A DNA stretch of 64,000 nucleotides from NCBI GenBank assembly GCA_032622095.1, contig CP136068.1, forward strand, positions 116,049,509 through 116,113,508. The letters run 5' to 3'. The notes under the pieces were generated by a model, which was not told where the DNA came from, ran no database searches, and saw nothing but the letters and a program-made list of their open reading frames with translations. The position numbers and the translations under genes were made by a program. Below are positions 1-12,351 of the stretch, piece by piece (positions within the stretch are counted from its first letter, which is position 1; each line of letters begins with the position of its first letter). Source of the stretch: Siphonodentalium dalli (Eukaryota; Mollusca; Scaphopoda; Gadilida; Siphonodentaliidae).

Positions 1-1178
1 CAGAAATGTCAGGTAATTATCTTCAATGAGAAATCTAAATACGCCTCTATCAATCGCACATGGATGCTAAATGGCATAGCAGTTAATAAAACGGGTTCAG
101 TCACGCACCTGGGCATACCATTACACAAAAGTGACTTTCCAAACACTCTTACAGAAAGTGTCAGCTCAAAAATTCGGTCGACATATCTTATGTTAAGCAC
201 TGCTGGTATGTACGCAGGAGGCACAACACCTCAGAGTTCAATGGTAATATATAAATCAGTGGTACTTTCTCGTGGACTTTACGGTTCAGAATTTCTCTGT
301 GGCTTATCAGCCTCTAACTTGATCAAGCTCGAAAGAGTTCACAGATTTTGCTTGAAGCGTTTCAGGGCCTACCTGCCCGATGCAGGACCGATGTCGTTAC
401 TGGCCTGCTAGGAACATATCCACTTCAAGTTAGTATTGATGCCAGAAAAATTTCACTCTTTGGAGCCCTTTGTCGACTAACGCCTGGAAAGGCTTGTAAA
501 ACAATCTTTGAAACTAGGCTGTTTGATTACGTTTACTCACAGAACCCGACAACAACTTTTATTGGCGAAGTATTTTCATTACTCGTGAAATACAACTTGA
601 CTGATGCAGTATATGAGTACATCAGGTCTGGCGTATTTCTCTCGAAAGAGTCGTGGAAGGCGCTAACGAGAAATAATATTCTAAACACAACCGAGTCAGA
701 TTGGAAAATTAGAACGGAAATTGAACCATCATTCAATCGGTTTCGGAATGTACATGACAACCTAAACATGTCTGATCTTTGGCGACTCTGTCGAAAATGT
801 TCACATAATAAACATTCCTATCTAACCACAGCTCTTGTGATCGATGCAACAACGTACTTAAACGAAGCACTAATCCAGTGTCCTAACTGCTATAAAATGT
901 ACCTTGATAAAGTACAGCACGTTCTCATTGAATGCAGTTCCCTGACATCACTACGGAATAATATGTTTTTTGATATTATTGATCGTTATGGTGTAGAATG
1001 TTTTATCAAGATTGATGATCTTTCAATGGACGAAATGATCTTGCTTCATTTGACTCATATTACTGGTGATATGTGTACAGCAGTTGATGATATAGACGTC
1101 TTTCTGAACTTCATGGTAACGATTACTGCCAATTTATGGATGTGGTACAATGCACTCTTGCAGAGAAATATTTCCTAG
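1..1178 (+). pseudogene. 3' part of a LINE reverse-transcriptase ORF, frameshifted
   Basis: This is the C-terminal part of a non-LTR retrotransposon ORF2, the region after the reverse-transcriptase core, running in from the left window edge. Frame 1 is open from base 1 to a stop at 409-411 and contains THLGIPLHKS and a VLSRGLYGSEF segment typical of the RT/thumb end of LINE proteins. The natural reading then moves to frame 3, where KRFQGLP-like sequence continues to the stop at 1176-1178. The switch needs one missing base near 358-361, so this copy is dead. The frame-3 part holds a C-x2-C...H...C cluster (CPNC..., then H and C in VLIEC), a common C-terminal mark of Jockey/CR1-type LINEs. Family assignment below 'LINE' is inference. 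The 5' portion lies outside the window. Confidence 0.85.
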
Positions 1179-1198
1179 TCCATTGAATAATACAAATC

Positions 1199-1576
1199 AG
1201 TCAGCCCGTCATCATCATCATCATCATCATCATTATCATCATCGTCGTCGTCGTCACCACCATCGACATAATCATCGTCATCATCATCGCCGTCGTCCAT
1301 GTCATCATCATAATCTTCATCGTCGTCATCGCCACCGTCATCATTGACGTCATCGTCATAATCTAATTTCCTCATCTTCAACATCATCTTCATCATCATT
1401 ATCATCATCATTATCATCATCATCGTCATCATCATCATTATCATCATCATCAATATAGTCATCTTCTTCCTCACGTTCAACATTAACATCGTCATCATCG
1501 ATCAACGTCGTCGTTCTCAACATCATCCCAATCATCATCATCATCATCATCAGCATCATCGTCAGTACATCCACCA
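1199..1576. repeat. CAT/ATG trinucleotide microsatellite (LINE tail region)
   Basis: An interrupted CAT repeat with many CGT and CAC variants starts about 20 bases after the LINE stop codon. The closeness suggests it lies in, or was seeded by, the LINE 3' untranslated region. Poly-His, poly-Met and poly-Asp reading frames here are artefacts of the repeat. Confidence 0.9.
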
Positions 1577-2079
1577 TTGTAGAAATGTAAATACGTCTTG
1601 CTTATCATATTTATTTGTGTTGTTTCTATAAAATTTAATTATGATATCTATTCATTATGTTGTGCATAACAATGTTATATTCTTTGTAAAATCTTCAATA
1701 TCTGGAGGAAATCAAGATATAATAATAATAATTGAGAAACCGAAACCCTATAAAATCAACAGATATTTAAAAAAAACATACACACATAAATAAATGATAC
1801 ATTTCGATTTGAACAAAAATGACAATAGTCCAGCCAGTAACGGACATCAACATAAAGGACCATGCGAATGTTTACATACCTTGTCTTATTTAGAAACCAG
1901 AAAGCAGTTAAGTGTTGTCACTTGATTAAGAAAGGACCCCATTCTAGTAAGTGCACGGTTAATCGTCGTTGTTTTCATAAGTAAGTACGGGTGACGTCTG
2001 ATCAATTGTTATCAATGGTTTCATTACCAGCGAGGTGAAGATGACTATAGACTTGAAACATTTTGGCAAACAAAATTGG
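1577..2079. other. LINE 3' flank and unassigned intron sequence
   Basis: The first 150 bases end in a short AAT run near 1718-1731, which may be the 3' end of the LINE. From there to 2079 I see no coding, RNA or repeat structure. Confidence 0.4.
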
Positions 2080-2082
2080 TAA

Positions 2083-3480
2083 AATGATTAGGGGGGGGGG
2101 GTCGGAAAATATATCCGGGCACGTATGATCATTTTAATTTGTTCCGGCCTCGGACCACCCACCCACCCAATTTCTTGCGTTTCCGGCCTTTTTTTTCCAG
2201 GCAATTTTGGACACCCATCCTTTTTTTTCCGTTTCAGGAATTTTTTCCGGTCAGTTTTGGACACCCATCCCCTAAATAGTTTATTGCGCGAGATTTTAAT
2301 AGAACAGTGCATAATGAAGATAACGATACTATTTGAATTTATCATATAAGTGTCATTAATCAAGAAATGTGTCAACATAATCACATTTCTATAGGGATAG
2401 ATAGAGTGCCAAAGTTTTTATTAACATTCATTTTCATAAAATATAGTCACATGATCTAGTCACATAATCACATTTGAGTATTCTACAGACTACATGGTAC
2501 AACACATTTCAAATTATTTGATATTTCGATATTTGCTATGTGATATTTTGCTTGAACCAAATTGTTTATCAAAACATGTGGAAATACATACAACTGTTCA
2601 TCCCAGTTCATCCCAGTTTGAAGAATAATGCTAATACCAAACATAACCATGATATACCCGCATGACTCTTCTTGGGGCATCTCAGAAACCAGAACTGAGG
2701 AAACATGTTATAGCGTGTAATGGCAGGCTGGTAGCCATGCCACTGCCTGAAGTAATAAGCTTCGTAATAATTGGGAATAACATATGGATGGATAGCCCAA
2801 TCTCACTTATTTTTTGCTCACGATATCAGTGATGATAAAATCTTTGTTACTGTGATTAACATTACAAGCTGATCCACATTAACTTGGAAAACAATTTGAA
2901 ATTGTTCAAGCTGGCCCGGCTGGCCTTCAATTTATATGTTAAGATTTTATGTCTTACGATGTAAAAAGTCTATTTTATTCCATTATTTATTATATCTTTA
3001 TTTCCATGTCACATATGGTCAAGTGTGCTTTCATTTTATTGCTTATATTTCAGCTGAGTTCTGCATAGTTATTCTTATTTTGTTGTATCAGTAGATGGAA
3101 TCCTGATTAAATTTTATTTTTCCAATAGCGCAGTTTCTTGTTCTATCAAGTTGAATTAGGTTATTGTTGGCCATTGTGCAACTGATCCAACTTCTGGTAA
3201 CCTCTATATATAGTATAGCATTGCTATTAACTATATATGACCTGTTTCTGTTCAAAACACATCAAAATAAGACTCAATAACAGAAATTGAAAAAAAAATT
3301 GGCACATGGAAAAAACTGCTTTTCGGACCCGAGAGACACCCACCCACCCCATCATACGTGCCTGGAAATTTTTTCCGACCCCCCCCCCCCCCTGAAATGA
3401 TAGTATTTTGTGGCCATTTTCGAAAAAAAAAAATTCCATTGCCCAATTTGGCCACACAGTGTGAACCACGCTGACATCGA
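2083..3480. repeat. Repeat unit with inverted G-run ends
   Basis: The left end (2090-2170) has a run of G followed by GTCGGAAAA and GGCACGTATGAT. The right end (3330-3395) has the same string on the minus strand: a run of C preceded by TTTTTTCCGACC and ATCATACGTGCC. CCACCCACCCACC follows on both inner sides. Two direct copies of a TTTTGGACACCCATCC motif lie at 2200-2270. The roughly 1.1 kb between has no convincing ORF. This looks like a non-autonomous element with imperfect terminal inverted repeats, but I could not define a target duplication. Confidence 0.5.
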
Positions 3481-4110
3481 ATTCATATCTCTAATATTCG
3501 CGGGACCACAAGCCACATTATGGTTTGGCGATATCGAATCCCGCTCCTGTTTTGATCAGTGTGACAGACAAAGTGGTCCACTTTGAGCGTCCATGAACTA
3601 ATTATGAATAGGAAGCCAGACAGCTAATCCACACGAATTCTATTATTATTGCAACAACGGCAGGTATTTACACCACGCTCATCCCGCCACGCTCATCCCA
3701 TATCACCAGAAGTGTTTCCGGGAAATGGTAGATAAATGCTGATATCACATGCGAACGTATTTGTCATCACGTAGGCACGATGTAAGACCTTGGGAGTTAC
3801 ACTAAACCAATTTTAACATTGGTTGTTCGAAGTGTACTATAAATGCTTTATTCTCTGATCCATTAACATTACAGGATATTGAGAAAATAGAGTACGTACA
3901 AAAGAATGATAGAATAATTATGTACATCAGCGGGATATATCGGGTGACAACTCCACATGATGTAACGTGCATGGCAGTGCCAGGACGTGGTGACGTGAGA
4001 GTTGAGGCGCGCATTGCCTCCAGATTTGATCAAGATTTCCAACAGTTTGAATTTTCATGACTGAAACAACAGAATTTGGAAAATTGGTACTGTAATTTTC
4101 AAATCAATTA
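3481..4110. other. Unassigned intron sequence
   Basis: Only a short direct repeat, CCACGCTCATCCC twice near 3673-3700, stands out. No supported gene. Confidence 0.4.
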
Positions 4111-4117
4111 AAAAAAA

Positions 4118-4262
4118 ATAAATAACTCTTGTCTAGATTAAGGTTATGCAGTTCTAACCGAAATGTTTGAAGACAAATTCTATAACGCACGTATAGTAAA
4201 TTTGTCTTCAACCTTTCGGTTATAACTCATAATTTGAATCGAAACAAGAGTTATTTATTATA
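4118..4262. repeat. Imperfect hairpin of about 145 bp
   Basis: AATAAATAACTCTTGT at the left is the complement of ACAAGAGTTATTTATT at the right. The inner arms carry TTTGAAGACAAATT and AATTTGTCTTCAA. This is a foldback, probably a small MITE. Confidence 0.6.
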
Positions 4263-5630
4263 ATTTAATATGCCATTCGCATGAGAACCCCCATATAAGT
4301 AAAAGATAGAAGTAACAGATAAAACGAGCGAAAACTCTTAGATTATATCCGAACAAAACAACGCATGGAGTTAAAAGCCGTCACGCTGTCAATCAGACCT
4401 CTGGTGATCGATTTATTAATTCATCGTGTTGGTTGGCTTGTTGCGTTGTGTGTGTTCCTGTTGGTTGTTCGACTGTTGTTAGTTTTATTTCTTTGCAAGT
4501 CGTGTTGATTTATATTGGTGCATGTGCACCGGAGCTAGCAGTACGGTTATATTGTGGCAAAGCAGTACAACCCGAAGAGATCTGATGCAACATCGGAATT
4601 CCCTTTTAAATCGTTGAACGTACACGTCTGACAAATAGTTTTCGTGTACATTTTCAGACAGGTGGTACAGGCGTGATCTCCGATACATGATCGCCGTCAG
4701 AAATACATATCACCATATTTTTTACCGAAATCTTAACACTAAGTCTTCACCTCGGAAAAAGGAAGACGAACCATAAATCTGTCCATATTCATTAGAAGGG
4801 TTATGCCACTTTTTAGGCTAGAGCTCCTGATGTGAGCTTTCTACTGACGAATCTTATCATATTTCACCATGGGTTGTCGCACTATATACGTGTTAACTTT
4901 CATTTATTTAACATATACATTTATACGTACTACACCATTCACTGATGCATTATGTCTAAATATATATATATATATGATAATCCGTTACACAATATGCACG
5001 CATGCGCATAGAATTATAACATACATGTACTTTGTATATCAACATGATGACGAGATGAATACAATTAAATTGGCCATACCATTCGTTGCTAGCTGTCGAT
5101 TTCTGGGTTGAAATTCAGGTTATCGAGAAATACGCTTGATTGTTAGTTGTGTGACAACTATAGTTATTTATCAGTATTTCGTGAATTGACAGCCTGTGAT
5201 GAAATTATTGTGAAATGTGTCCATCTCAGAAAAAGAGTTGAATATTTTCCTACCTTCAATGAAAACTTTAGAATCTCATTGGCACCATTTGGAGACATTT
5301 CAACCATATTGGTTTGTTTACAATTTTCTGACAGTTGGAAAGTTTGAGTTATCAATTGGAAACTCAAATCGAGGTGTGTAAATAAAGTTACTAATTGAAC
5401 TACTCGATGCATAAATGATGTTTAAACATGCATGTGCGCGTGTTTGTCATAAATATTGAATTCCACTGCCGTTTCGTTAACGTTAATATGCACAATGCGA
5501 TTCGATATCCGCGTATTAGATTGCAACATCAACATTTCTTCAAAGGCCGATTTAGCTGTCAAAATCGATTAATTACTAAATCATAATGCAAATCACTACC
5601 AACTATAGTATAACATTGGCCAAAACGTGT
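4263..5630. other. Unassigned intron sequence
   Basis: No supported gene. Short ORFs here lack domain signals or splice context. Confidence 0.4.
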
Positions 5631-5637
5631 CATATAT

Positions 5638-6070
5638 GTGACCCGCCATATCAAATCCAGTCGTAAGTCGGGATGTTTTTACCCTGTGCCAATGCATTCT
5701 CTTATATATGCGAGTCGACCATAGGTCGCCTCGCATATATAAGAGAATGCATTGGCCTAACAATTTTTTACAATTTAAAAAAAAAATTCTTGTATTCTTT
5801 AACAATTTTATAATTTCACCCATACAGAGCCCCAGACAAACATGAGCAGACGACACTCTTCCATATGCTTCTATATATGTGTGGGGCTAAAAACTATGTC
5901 CTAAAAATTGTAAGAAACATTTATTTAAAAAAAATGATAAAAAATTGTTAGGCCAATGCATTCTCTTATATATGCGAGGCGACCTATGGTCGACTCGCAT
6001 ATATAAGAGAATGCATTGGCACAGGGTACAAAAATCCCGACTTACGACTGGATTTGATATGGCGGGTCAT
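5638..6070 (+). mobile_element. Family A double-hairpin MITE, copy 1
   Basis: The element runs from GTGACCCGCC to GGCGGGTCA with ATAT on both outer sides. Each end holds the near-palindromic hairpin that begins CCCTGTGCCAATGC. The internal TTTCACCCATACAGAGCCCC tract sets the plus orientation. Part of the middle (the CTCCCTGCAGGG tract) is missing, and the last TIR base has changed from C to T. Confidence 0.85.
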
Positions 6071-6074
6071 ATAT

Positions 6075-7129
6075 GAACATTGTTTGAACACAGTTTGGTA
6101 TCGAGAGTATGTCGGTTTTTTGCGAGGCTGATAAATTCGAGGTTGTGAAAAATAATAGATTTAAAAAATCGAAATCTGTTAACTCCGAGTTTTGAGCGGT
6201 GGGTTCCTCGTGTCAAATCAAATATTGTTTTGCCCCAGAAGCCGAAGAAATACAAATGTATTGGTGTTAAATAGTCTGTGCACCTTTAACTGCTGTGGAA
6301 TATGCAGAAAAATGTGTTATAACTCTTCTCTTTGCCAAGAACACAATCTTCGTCGTCCCTGACCGGATTTTGGCTGCCTGGGCGCTATGCACCTTAGCGA
6401 GTTACCGAGAGCAGACACGAAGCATTAAATATAGCCTATCGTGTCCATTATAACTTCCGTTATTTGATATGTAGATTGTTCTTCATCCGACGTAAAAGGT
6501 TCATGCATCCGGAATGTTCTATATCACCCTCTTAGTCCCGGTACTGCGGCATCCGCAGAGATCGCCGACTTATACGGGGACATGCGCCTGAGTGCGTGAT
6601 TTTATGAAGTTCCGTTTATTTGACATCCGAATCGTCGGCTATTGTCGGGGGTGATAGTCAGTAAGTCCATGACAACAGAGCAGTAACGCACGGACTAAAC
6701 TTCCACTTGGCGTCTTGCGCTCCAAAATACACATATTATTATTCGCTTTTGAATTTTTCCTGGTATCAAAATAGGTCGATATATAACTACCTTTCTACGA
6801 GCATTCTGTAACCCCAAAATACGAATTGAAGTAATGCAAAAATACAACTATGATCAAGGTGTTTCCCAAACAAAACTCAGAATTTGTACGACATGGATTA
6901 GAAAAGAGCGTTCCGTGTTAGTCTATATTCCTGATATGATAGAAATAAAGAGCGTTTGTCTGAATTCTAGCGAAAAATTGAAACGGCTGGAAAATGGCTG
7001 CGACTTTAGCAAGTGTTTTTCAGAGCATATGGAGCGGTATATCAATGTTTCGTTTAGTTATCGACATATCATATCCGTCCCTCCAAAGTACGTAGACAAA
7101 ATTTGGAGGTTCGAATGAGCCATGTCCGT
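6075..7129. other. Intron sequence with one small repeat
   Basis: A segment at 6603-6670 (ATTTGACATCCGAAT, then TCGGGGGTGATA and CAGTA) matches 7625-7690 in direct orientation. These look like two copies of another dispersed repeat. No supported gene. Confidence 0.4.
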
Positions 7130-7529
7130 TTAACCCTTTACCCAACAAAACGGCCAAAACCGGCCAAATAAAGCTTCAACAGCCTAAAATATCTTCGGTC
7201 TGTCTCAATAGAACCATACAAATATGGATATCATTGGAACCGGCTCATTGACCACATTGTGATGGTTACAGTTATGCCCTGTGCCAATGCATTCACTTAT
7301 ATATGCGAGTTGACAATAGGTCGCCTCGCATATATAAGAGAATGCATTGGCCTAAACAAAATCTTTTTAAAACACTTTTTACCATTTTTTCTTACATTCT
7401 TTAACAATTTTATAATTTTTAATGTGTTAAGCCAATGCATTCTCTTATATATGCGAGGCGACCTATGGTCGACTCGCATATATAAGAGAATTCATTGGCA
7501 CAGGGCCCTTCTGTTGGGTAAAGGTTTAA
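7130..7529 (+). mobile_element. Family B double-hairpin MITE, copy 1 (TTAA flanked)
   Basis: TTAA is followed by CCCTTTACCCAACA at the left, and TGTTGGGTAAAGG(T) is followed by TTAA at the right. TTAA duplication with CCCT ends is the piggyBac pattern. The interior has about 150 bp of unique sequence, then the same double-hairpin module found in family A (CCCTGTGCCAATGC...GCATTGGCACAGGG). Confidence 0.82.
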
Positions 7530-7842
7530 TAGAGACTATTGTCCTGCCATCTGCTTATGCGTACTTATGGGAAACATGTACGTGAGTCACGAAAAACTTG
7601 TTCGTGATTTCACCGGTTTTCCGGAAGTTCCGGTCATTTGACTTCCGAATTGTGTCGTCTTTTATCGGAGGCGATACAGTCAGTACAGGGACAATTGTTG
7701 CACTGTAATTTGGGTACTGATGAAACTGTACTGCTTGAGTCCTTGGCGAATTTAACGTTCTTTCGTTTTCACAAAAACAGAAATTCAAGCTGGATGAGTG
7801 GTATTCATCAATTTTGTGACATGGTCAGTGTAAACAAACCAT
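7530..7842. other. Spacer between two family B MITEs
   Basis: It contains the second copy (7625-7690) of the repeat seen at 6603-6670. I see no gene. Confidence 0.4.
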
Positions 7843-8229
7843 TTAACCCTTTACCCAACAAAACGGCCCTGTGCCAATGCATTCTCTTATATATAAGAGA
7901 ATGCATTGGCTTAACACATATTAAAAATGATAAAATTGTCAAAGAATGTAGAAAAATATTATAAAAATTGTTAAAAAATGTAAGAAAAAATTATAAAATT
8001 GTTAAAGAATGTAAGAAGATATGGTAAAAAGTGTTAAAAAGTTAATTTTTTTTAGGCCAATGCATTCTCTTATATATGCGAGGCGACCTATGGTCGACTC
8101 GCATATATAAGAGAATGCATTGGCACAGGGTATAACTGTAACTATCACAATGTGGTCAATGAGTCGGTTCCAATGATATCCATATTTGTATGGTTCTATT
8201 GAGACAGACCCATTTGGGTAAATGGTTAA
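7843..8229 (-). mobile_element. Family B MITE, copy 2, opposite orientation
   Basis: TTAA lies at both ends (7843-7846 and 8226-8229) with CCCTTTACCC and GGGTAAATGG ends. The first hairpin is shortened and lacks the central GAGTCGACC part. The second hairpin is intact. The unique tract lies on the right, so this copy is inverted relative to 7130-7529. Confidence 0.8.
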
Positions 8230-8939
8230 ATGCCTGGATTCTGGAAAATATAAACTGAGGTTCTCGAATATAGATCCCATTGAATTGACTGGATATAGTG
8301 AAACATGCATCGGATTCTTGACTGTAGCTTGAATACTAAAACGTGGATCCTCTAACGTAATGATTTGTGTATTGACTAAACTCCACATGGTTGGTTTAAT
8401 GGGAATCATCGTTGTACCAGCCGCCTGGCCTCGTCACGATGTTATCAGTTCGTTTGGAGGAGGAAATACCGTGCAGATGTTTAGTTTCACCGGGAAATCA
8501 CGACAGTGCACACAGACAGAAACCCCGACACCCGACAAGAAACTCACAAATTTTGTTTTATAGGTAAACAATAAGTGGCAAGTGGGTGTCTGACCAGGTA
8601 ATACATCATATATAGGGTTAGCGAAAATCACAATTAGCATCCCGGGATGACAGTAAAAAGTCATAATGAAATGCTAGCTGACGGCTCGAAAGCTTGTTGA
8701 TACATGTATGTCAAATTAGGATAAGCTGAAAGAAAAATGGCCTGAAACCAATTAGTCATATAACATTTTATCACAAAGTGAAGTTGGACCAAATGTATGG
8801 ATGACAAGAGAAAGAAGAGGGAATCTGCAAAGCATATGAAAACAGGGGGTGGGAATAATGGAAGAGTGACCCAAGTTTGTGCAGAAACCTGATTCCTCGT
8901 TCACTTGTCATTAATTTAGGGCGGTTCAATTCAACTTAC
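8230..8939. other. Intron 3' of the TM1 exon
   Basis: On the minus strand this follows the donor of exon 8940-9043. I searched for a TM2 exon with matching phase here and on to base 1 and found none, so the next coding exon probably lies left of the window. Confidence 0.4.
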
Positions 8940-9043
8940 CTGAAACACGTGAAGATGAGCAGAGATATAATGCAGGAGATCACGGAAAGATTCAACCCGA
9001 CAATTTCCATGTTCCTAGCGTTCGTAGCAATATCACGCAATGC
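8940..9043 (-). CDS. Class B GPCR exon: end of ectodomain and TM1
   Basis: This is the fourth receptor exon found, 104 bp, read on the minus strand. It begins after an acceptor reading TTTTTCAG (9044 upward) and ends in TTTCAG before GTAAGT, a near-consensus donor. It encodes 34 codons plus two bases. The start is ALRDIATNARNMEIVG, a short linker, then a strongly hydrophobic helix (LNLSVISCIISLLIF) ending TCF and a split Arg/Ser codon. Secretin-family receptors have exactly this order: six-Cys domain, linker, TM1, then a basic RSL-like start of loop 1. The preceding exon 22043-22191 ends in phase 0 and this one starts in phase 0, which supports the join. A 13-kb intron holding the Polinton separates them. 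Ligand class is not determinable from this part. Confidence 0.85.
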
Positions 9044-9162
9044 CTGAAAAACACAAAATATCAAAAATGCGAAATAGAATTGAAAGGGAGATGTATTTTC
9101 GAGCAATTTCTAATTATTTTTCATTAAATGGCGAACGAACCGAAGCTCCATTAACATGTTCT

Positions 9163-9425
9163 ATACTAAATACTCATTGACGAGTAGTTCCGTTTGGAAA
9201 TGTTCAGATAATAAGTTCAACCAAAAAAAAATGACCATAGCTTATTATCTGAACATATCCCACCAATGAACATGAATCAGTCTGGTCTTGTATTATCTGT
9301 GTTTCTATTTGTCATCTGCTTTAATTACATTAACACACTGCAAATGAACAATAGTCCATTCCAATATATACAATTATAACTGGATGGGAGAATTCATTCA
9401 GTATAGAAAAGGGTTAATTCTCACG
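9163..9425. repeat. Family E repeat, copy 1 (carries a single minisatellite unit)
   Basis: It starts with TATACTAAATACTCATTGACG and GAGTAGTTCC, one unit of the 36-bp array at 47926-48975. A GTTCAGATAATAAG / CTTATTATCTGAAC hairpin follows, then a tract ending in GTATAGAAAAGGGTTAA. Other copies are at 20866-21085, 38465-38715 and 47926-49655. Confidence 0.7.
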
Positions 9426-10325
9426 CTGGTCCATTTTAGTAGGCGTTTCTTCGTGGAAGGCGTATATGCCCAATTGCCGGTTTCATTGTCGACGACTGAT
9501 ATTGGCATAAAATATGTGTCGTAAAACGGTTTAGTATCAATTATGCATCCCATCTAAAAAAATTCTTCACGTTGTAACCACAAAAAGACGTAATTGGCTC
9601 ATACTATCTCGCGAGAAACCAGAAAAACAAATATACGATCATTAAATAATCATTGCTTGGTGCAGGAATTTCTAATCACTATTCATCAAAATCGACGATT
9701 TAGAACTAACAATCGCACCGCAGTTATGAAATATATCTAGACAACACTATGTTTGCACGTTTATCTGACGCGTCGTGCTTTACTTGAACGCCTCCTGTTG
9801 GGTGGATTGGCATTTGCAAAACTAGTTGATATGTCGACTTCACGTTATACATTCTCGCGGGATGGGGTGTTATTAATGTTCTCGGAAACGACTATCATAA
9901 GCACAATGCTTGATGTCGAATCTGATACACGACAACATGATATTGTTTTTTTGCTACATCTCACATATTGTAATAGTTCATGGAATAAATACTGTTTAAA
10001 TCAACCTCAAAGCAGCAACATGAGTAAACACAGTCATCAGACCACACCGTTGGAGCAGAGCTAGGACGATACCCGCTTGTGAACCCGCTGTTGTGAACTG
10101 CGCATGTATCATATTTATACGCCGGCCCGTCCTTCCCACCGTAGAGGCTTACTGTACAGCGTAATTGTGATGAATATTGGGGTCGGGCGGGTCGGTGGTT
10201 TCATGTATATGCTCAAATACCACAGAAAGTGGTGAAATGGGTTAATAAAGATTTGAATGATCCTCTCAACAGAGTTATCAAATACGACCTAGAATTTCTG
10301 AAGCAGAAGTTGCCTGTTAGAACAA
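9426..10325. other. Unassigned intron sequence
   Basis: A short open stretch before the repeat end at 10340 (codons for NDPLNRVIKYDLEFLKQKLP, stop at 10348) looks faintly coding but has no partner exon. No supported gene. Confidence 0.35.
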
Positions 10326-10334
10326 ATAAAAAAG

Positions 10335-10412
10335 TTCCCAGGTTTTGAACTGGTGAAATATGATCTCTACACGGGTGTGGTCTGAGTAGTGATTCATGTC
10401 ATGATCTAGGAC
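10335..10412. repeat. Half copy of family H repeat end
   Basis: GTTCCCAGG, then CTGGTG(A)AATATGATCTCTAC and GATTCATG match the ends of the palindromic repeat at 57690-58225. Confidence 0.6.
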
Positions 10413-10428
10413 AATTGTAACCGCATAT

Positions 10429-10891
10429 GTGACCAGCCATATCAAATCCAGTCGTAAGTCGGGATTTTTTTACCCTGTGCCAATGCATTCTATTATATAT
10501 GCGAGTCGACCATAGGTCGCCTCGCATATATATATAAGAGAATGCATTGGTCTAACAATTTTTTATCATTTTTTTTTTAAATAAATGTTTCTTACAATTT
10601 TTAGGACATAAAATAAAAAACATCCATTACCCTGCAGGGAGCCCCACACATATATAGAAACATATAGAAGAGTGTCGTCTGCTCATGTTTGTCTGGGGCT
10701 CTGTATGGGTGAAATTATAAAATTGTTAAAGAATACAAGAAAAAATTATTAAAATTGTAAAAAATTGTTAGCCCAATGCATTCTCTTATATGTGCGAGGC
10801 GACCTATGGTCGACTCGCATATATAAGAGAATGCATTGGCACAGGGTAAAAAAAATCCAGACTTACGACTGGATTTGATATGGCGGGTCAC
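10429..10891 (-). mobile_element. Family A double-hairpin MITE, copy 2
   Basis: GTGACC and GGTCAC ends lie between ATAT flanks. Both terminal hairpins are present, and the first has an extra TATA in one arm. The interior is reversed relative to copy 1. Confidence 0.87.
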
Positions 10892-11194
10892 ATATATATA
10901 TATATGCACTGAATCGAGGTTTCCGCACAAGAAACACCCATCCGACCAGTAATGTGTCTTGGATATTTATGGAGCCTTCGTTAGTCGATCGAACATAAAA
11001 TGAACAATGGCAGATAGCATCTCAAATATGCCATTTGGCATATAATGGCTGTAAATGCATTTCAATAATTATCGTGTTTGCCTGCGGAAGACACATAAAT
11101 TGATAATCTCTGATCTGATCGAACGCAATATACCTCGTAATAGAGTTCACAAAATAGATAGATCTTACGATTATAAACTACTCAGAATTTCCAT

Positions 11195-11365
11195 TAATAA
11201 TTATCTAATGAGACAAGATGATAATGTCTTTTTTCGCCAAACGAGAAGTAACCCACCAGTTGCTGTCATTATTTTTTTTAAATGCCAGCATCATCCGCCA
11301 TTTTTATTTCCGGATAATTATTGTCTGAACCATTTCCGATTAGAATGGGACGACACATTATAATT
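11195..11365. repeat. Family K repeat, copy 1
   Basis: The stretch with TTTTTCGCCAAACGAGAAGTA and later TTTATTTC matches 19955-20120 with moderate divergence. No coding signal. Confidence 0.5.
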
Positions 11366-11397
11366 ACCAAGTTGTTTTACTCGTTCATAGAGTATAT

Positions 11398-11959
11398 GTG
11401 ACCCGCCATATCAAATCCAGTCGTAAGTCGGGATTTTTTTACCCTGTGCCAATGCAGTCTCTTATATATGCGAGTCGACCATATGTGCACAATTTCAACT
11501 TACACAATTCATGAAAAGGATAATCGTGTTAGTTACTATTTGTATAATCAGGAAACGCTCTTTAAATTTTTAAAACCGTCCAAACAATTTGTTTCCACTT
11601 AAAACAAGAGAATGCATTGGCCTAACAATTTGTTACAATTTTAATAATTTTTTCTTGTATTCTTTAACAATTTTATAATTTCACCCATACAGAGCCCCAG
11701 ACAAACATGGGCAGACGACACTCTTCTATATGCTTCTATATATGTGTGGGGCTCCCTGCAGGGTAATGGATGTTTTTTATTTTATGTCCTAAAAATTGTA
11801 AGAGACACTTATTTAAAAAAAATGATAAAAAATTGTTAGGCCAATGCATTCTCTTATATATGCGAGGCGACCTATAGTCGACTCGCATATATAAGAGAAT
11901 GCATTGGCACAGGGTAATAAAAGTCCCGACTTACGACTGGATTTGATATGGCGGGTCAC
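11398..11959 (+). mobile_element. Family A MITE, copy 3, hairpin disrupted
   Basis: The ends are intact with ATAT flanks. The left hairpin breaks after GTCGACCATA (11483), and about 110 bp of unrelated sequence replaces its apex and second arm before AAGAGAATGCATTGG resumes near 11607. The right hairpin is intact. Confidence 0.85.
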
Positions 11960-11974
11960 ATATACATCGATGCA

Positions 11975-12090
11975 CTCATCCCTGACTCACATTCATTCAT
12001 TTGTTGCATATTTGCCGTTGAATATAGTAGGAGATGCCCCCCCCATAAACGGTCGGATTTAGGTACAGTCTCCCTTTACCATTCATGAGC
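11975..12090. repeat. Half copy of TTAA-flanked family L MITE
   Basis: CATTCATTCATTTGTTGCATAT, TAGGAGATG and CGGATTTAGGTACAGT match the right arm of the palindromic element at 40516-40874. Confidence 0.65.
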
Positions 12091-12345
12091 ACTGGGAACA
12101 TATGTTTGTTCAAGGTAGGTCAATAGTGTGTGTAAGATATGTGTGTGAGTTGCGAGCGAGAGAGAACCCACCACCCCATACCACAGAGGACATTGTCGTT
12201 GTTTGATGTTCCAGAAATGTTAGAATGTTTTATTATGTCCGTGTGCATAGTGTTAATAAAGAATTTAAAACAAATGTATTTCGATAAATATGGTGGTTGA
12301 GTGCGAAATACACATACATATTAATAAATGGACACTCTATGATCA

Positions 12346-12351
12346 ACCACA
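12346..12351. other. 6-bp target-site duplication, left (ACCACA)
   Basis: ACCACA directly precedes AGTAGTATGAGCG. The same six bases follow the element at 17393-17398. Confidence 0.8.

Noticed and set aside
1150-1577. Poly-His, poly-Met and poly-Asp frames
   Set aside because: They are the six readings of the CAT microsatellite and lack any start or domain context.
4485-4688. Minus-strand frame with SENVHENYLSD, tested as the TM2 exon
   Set aside because: No hydrophobic helix follows, the phase does not match the donor at 8940, and there is no good acceptor.
7259-7585. Recurring frames with CILLYMRGDLWSTRIYKRMHW
   Set aside because: This peptide is the translation of the family A/B hairpin and recurs at every MITE copy in any frame.
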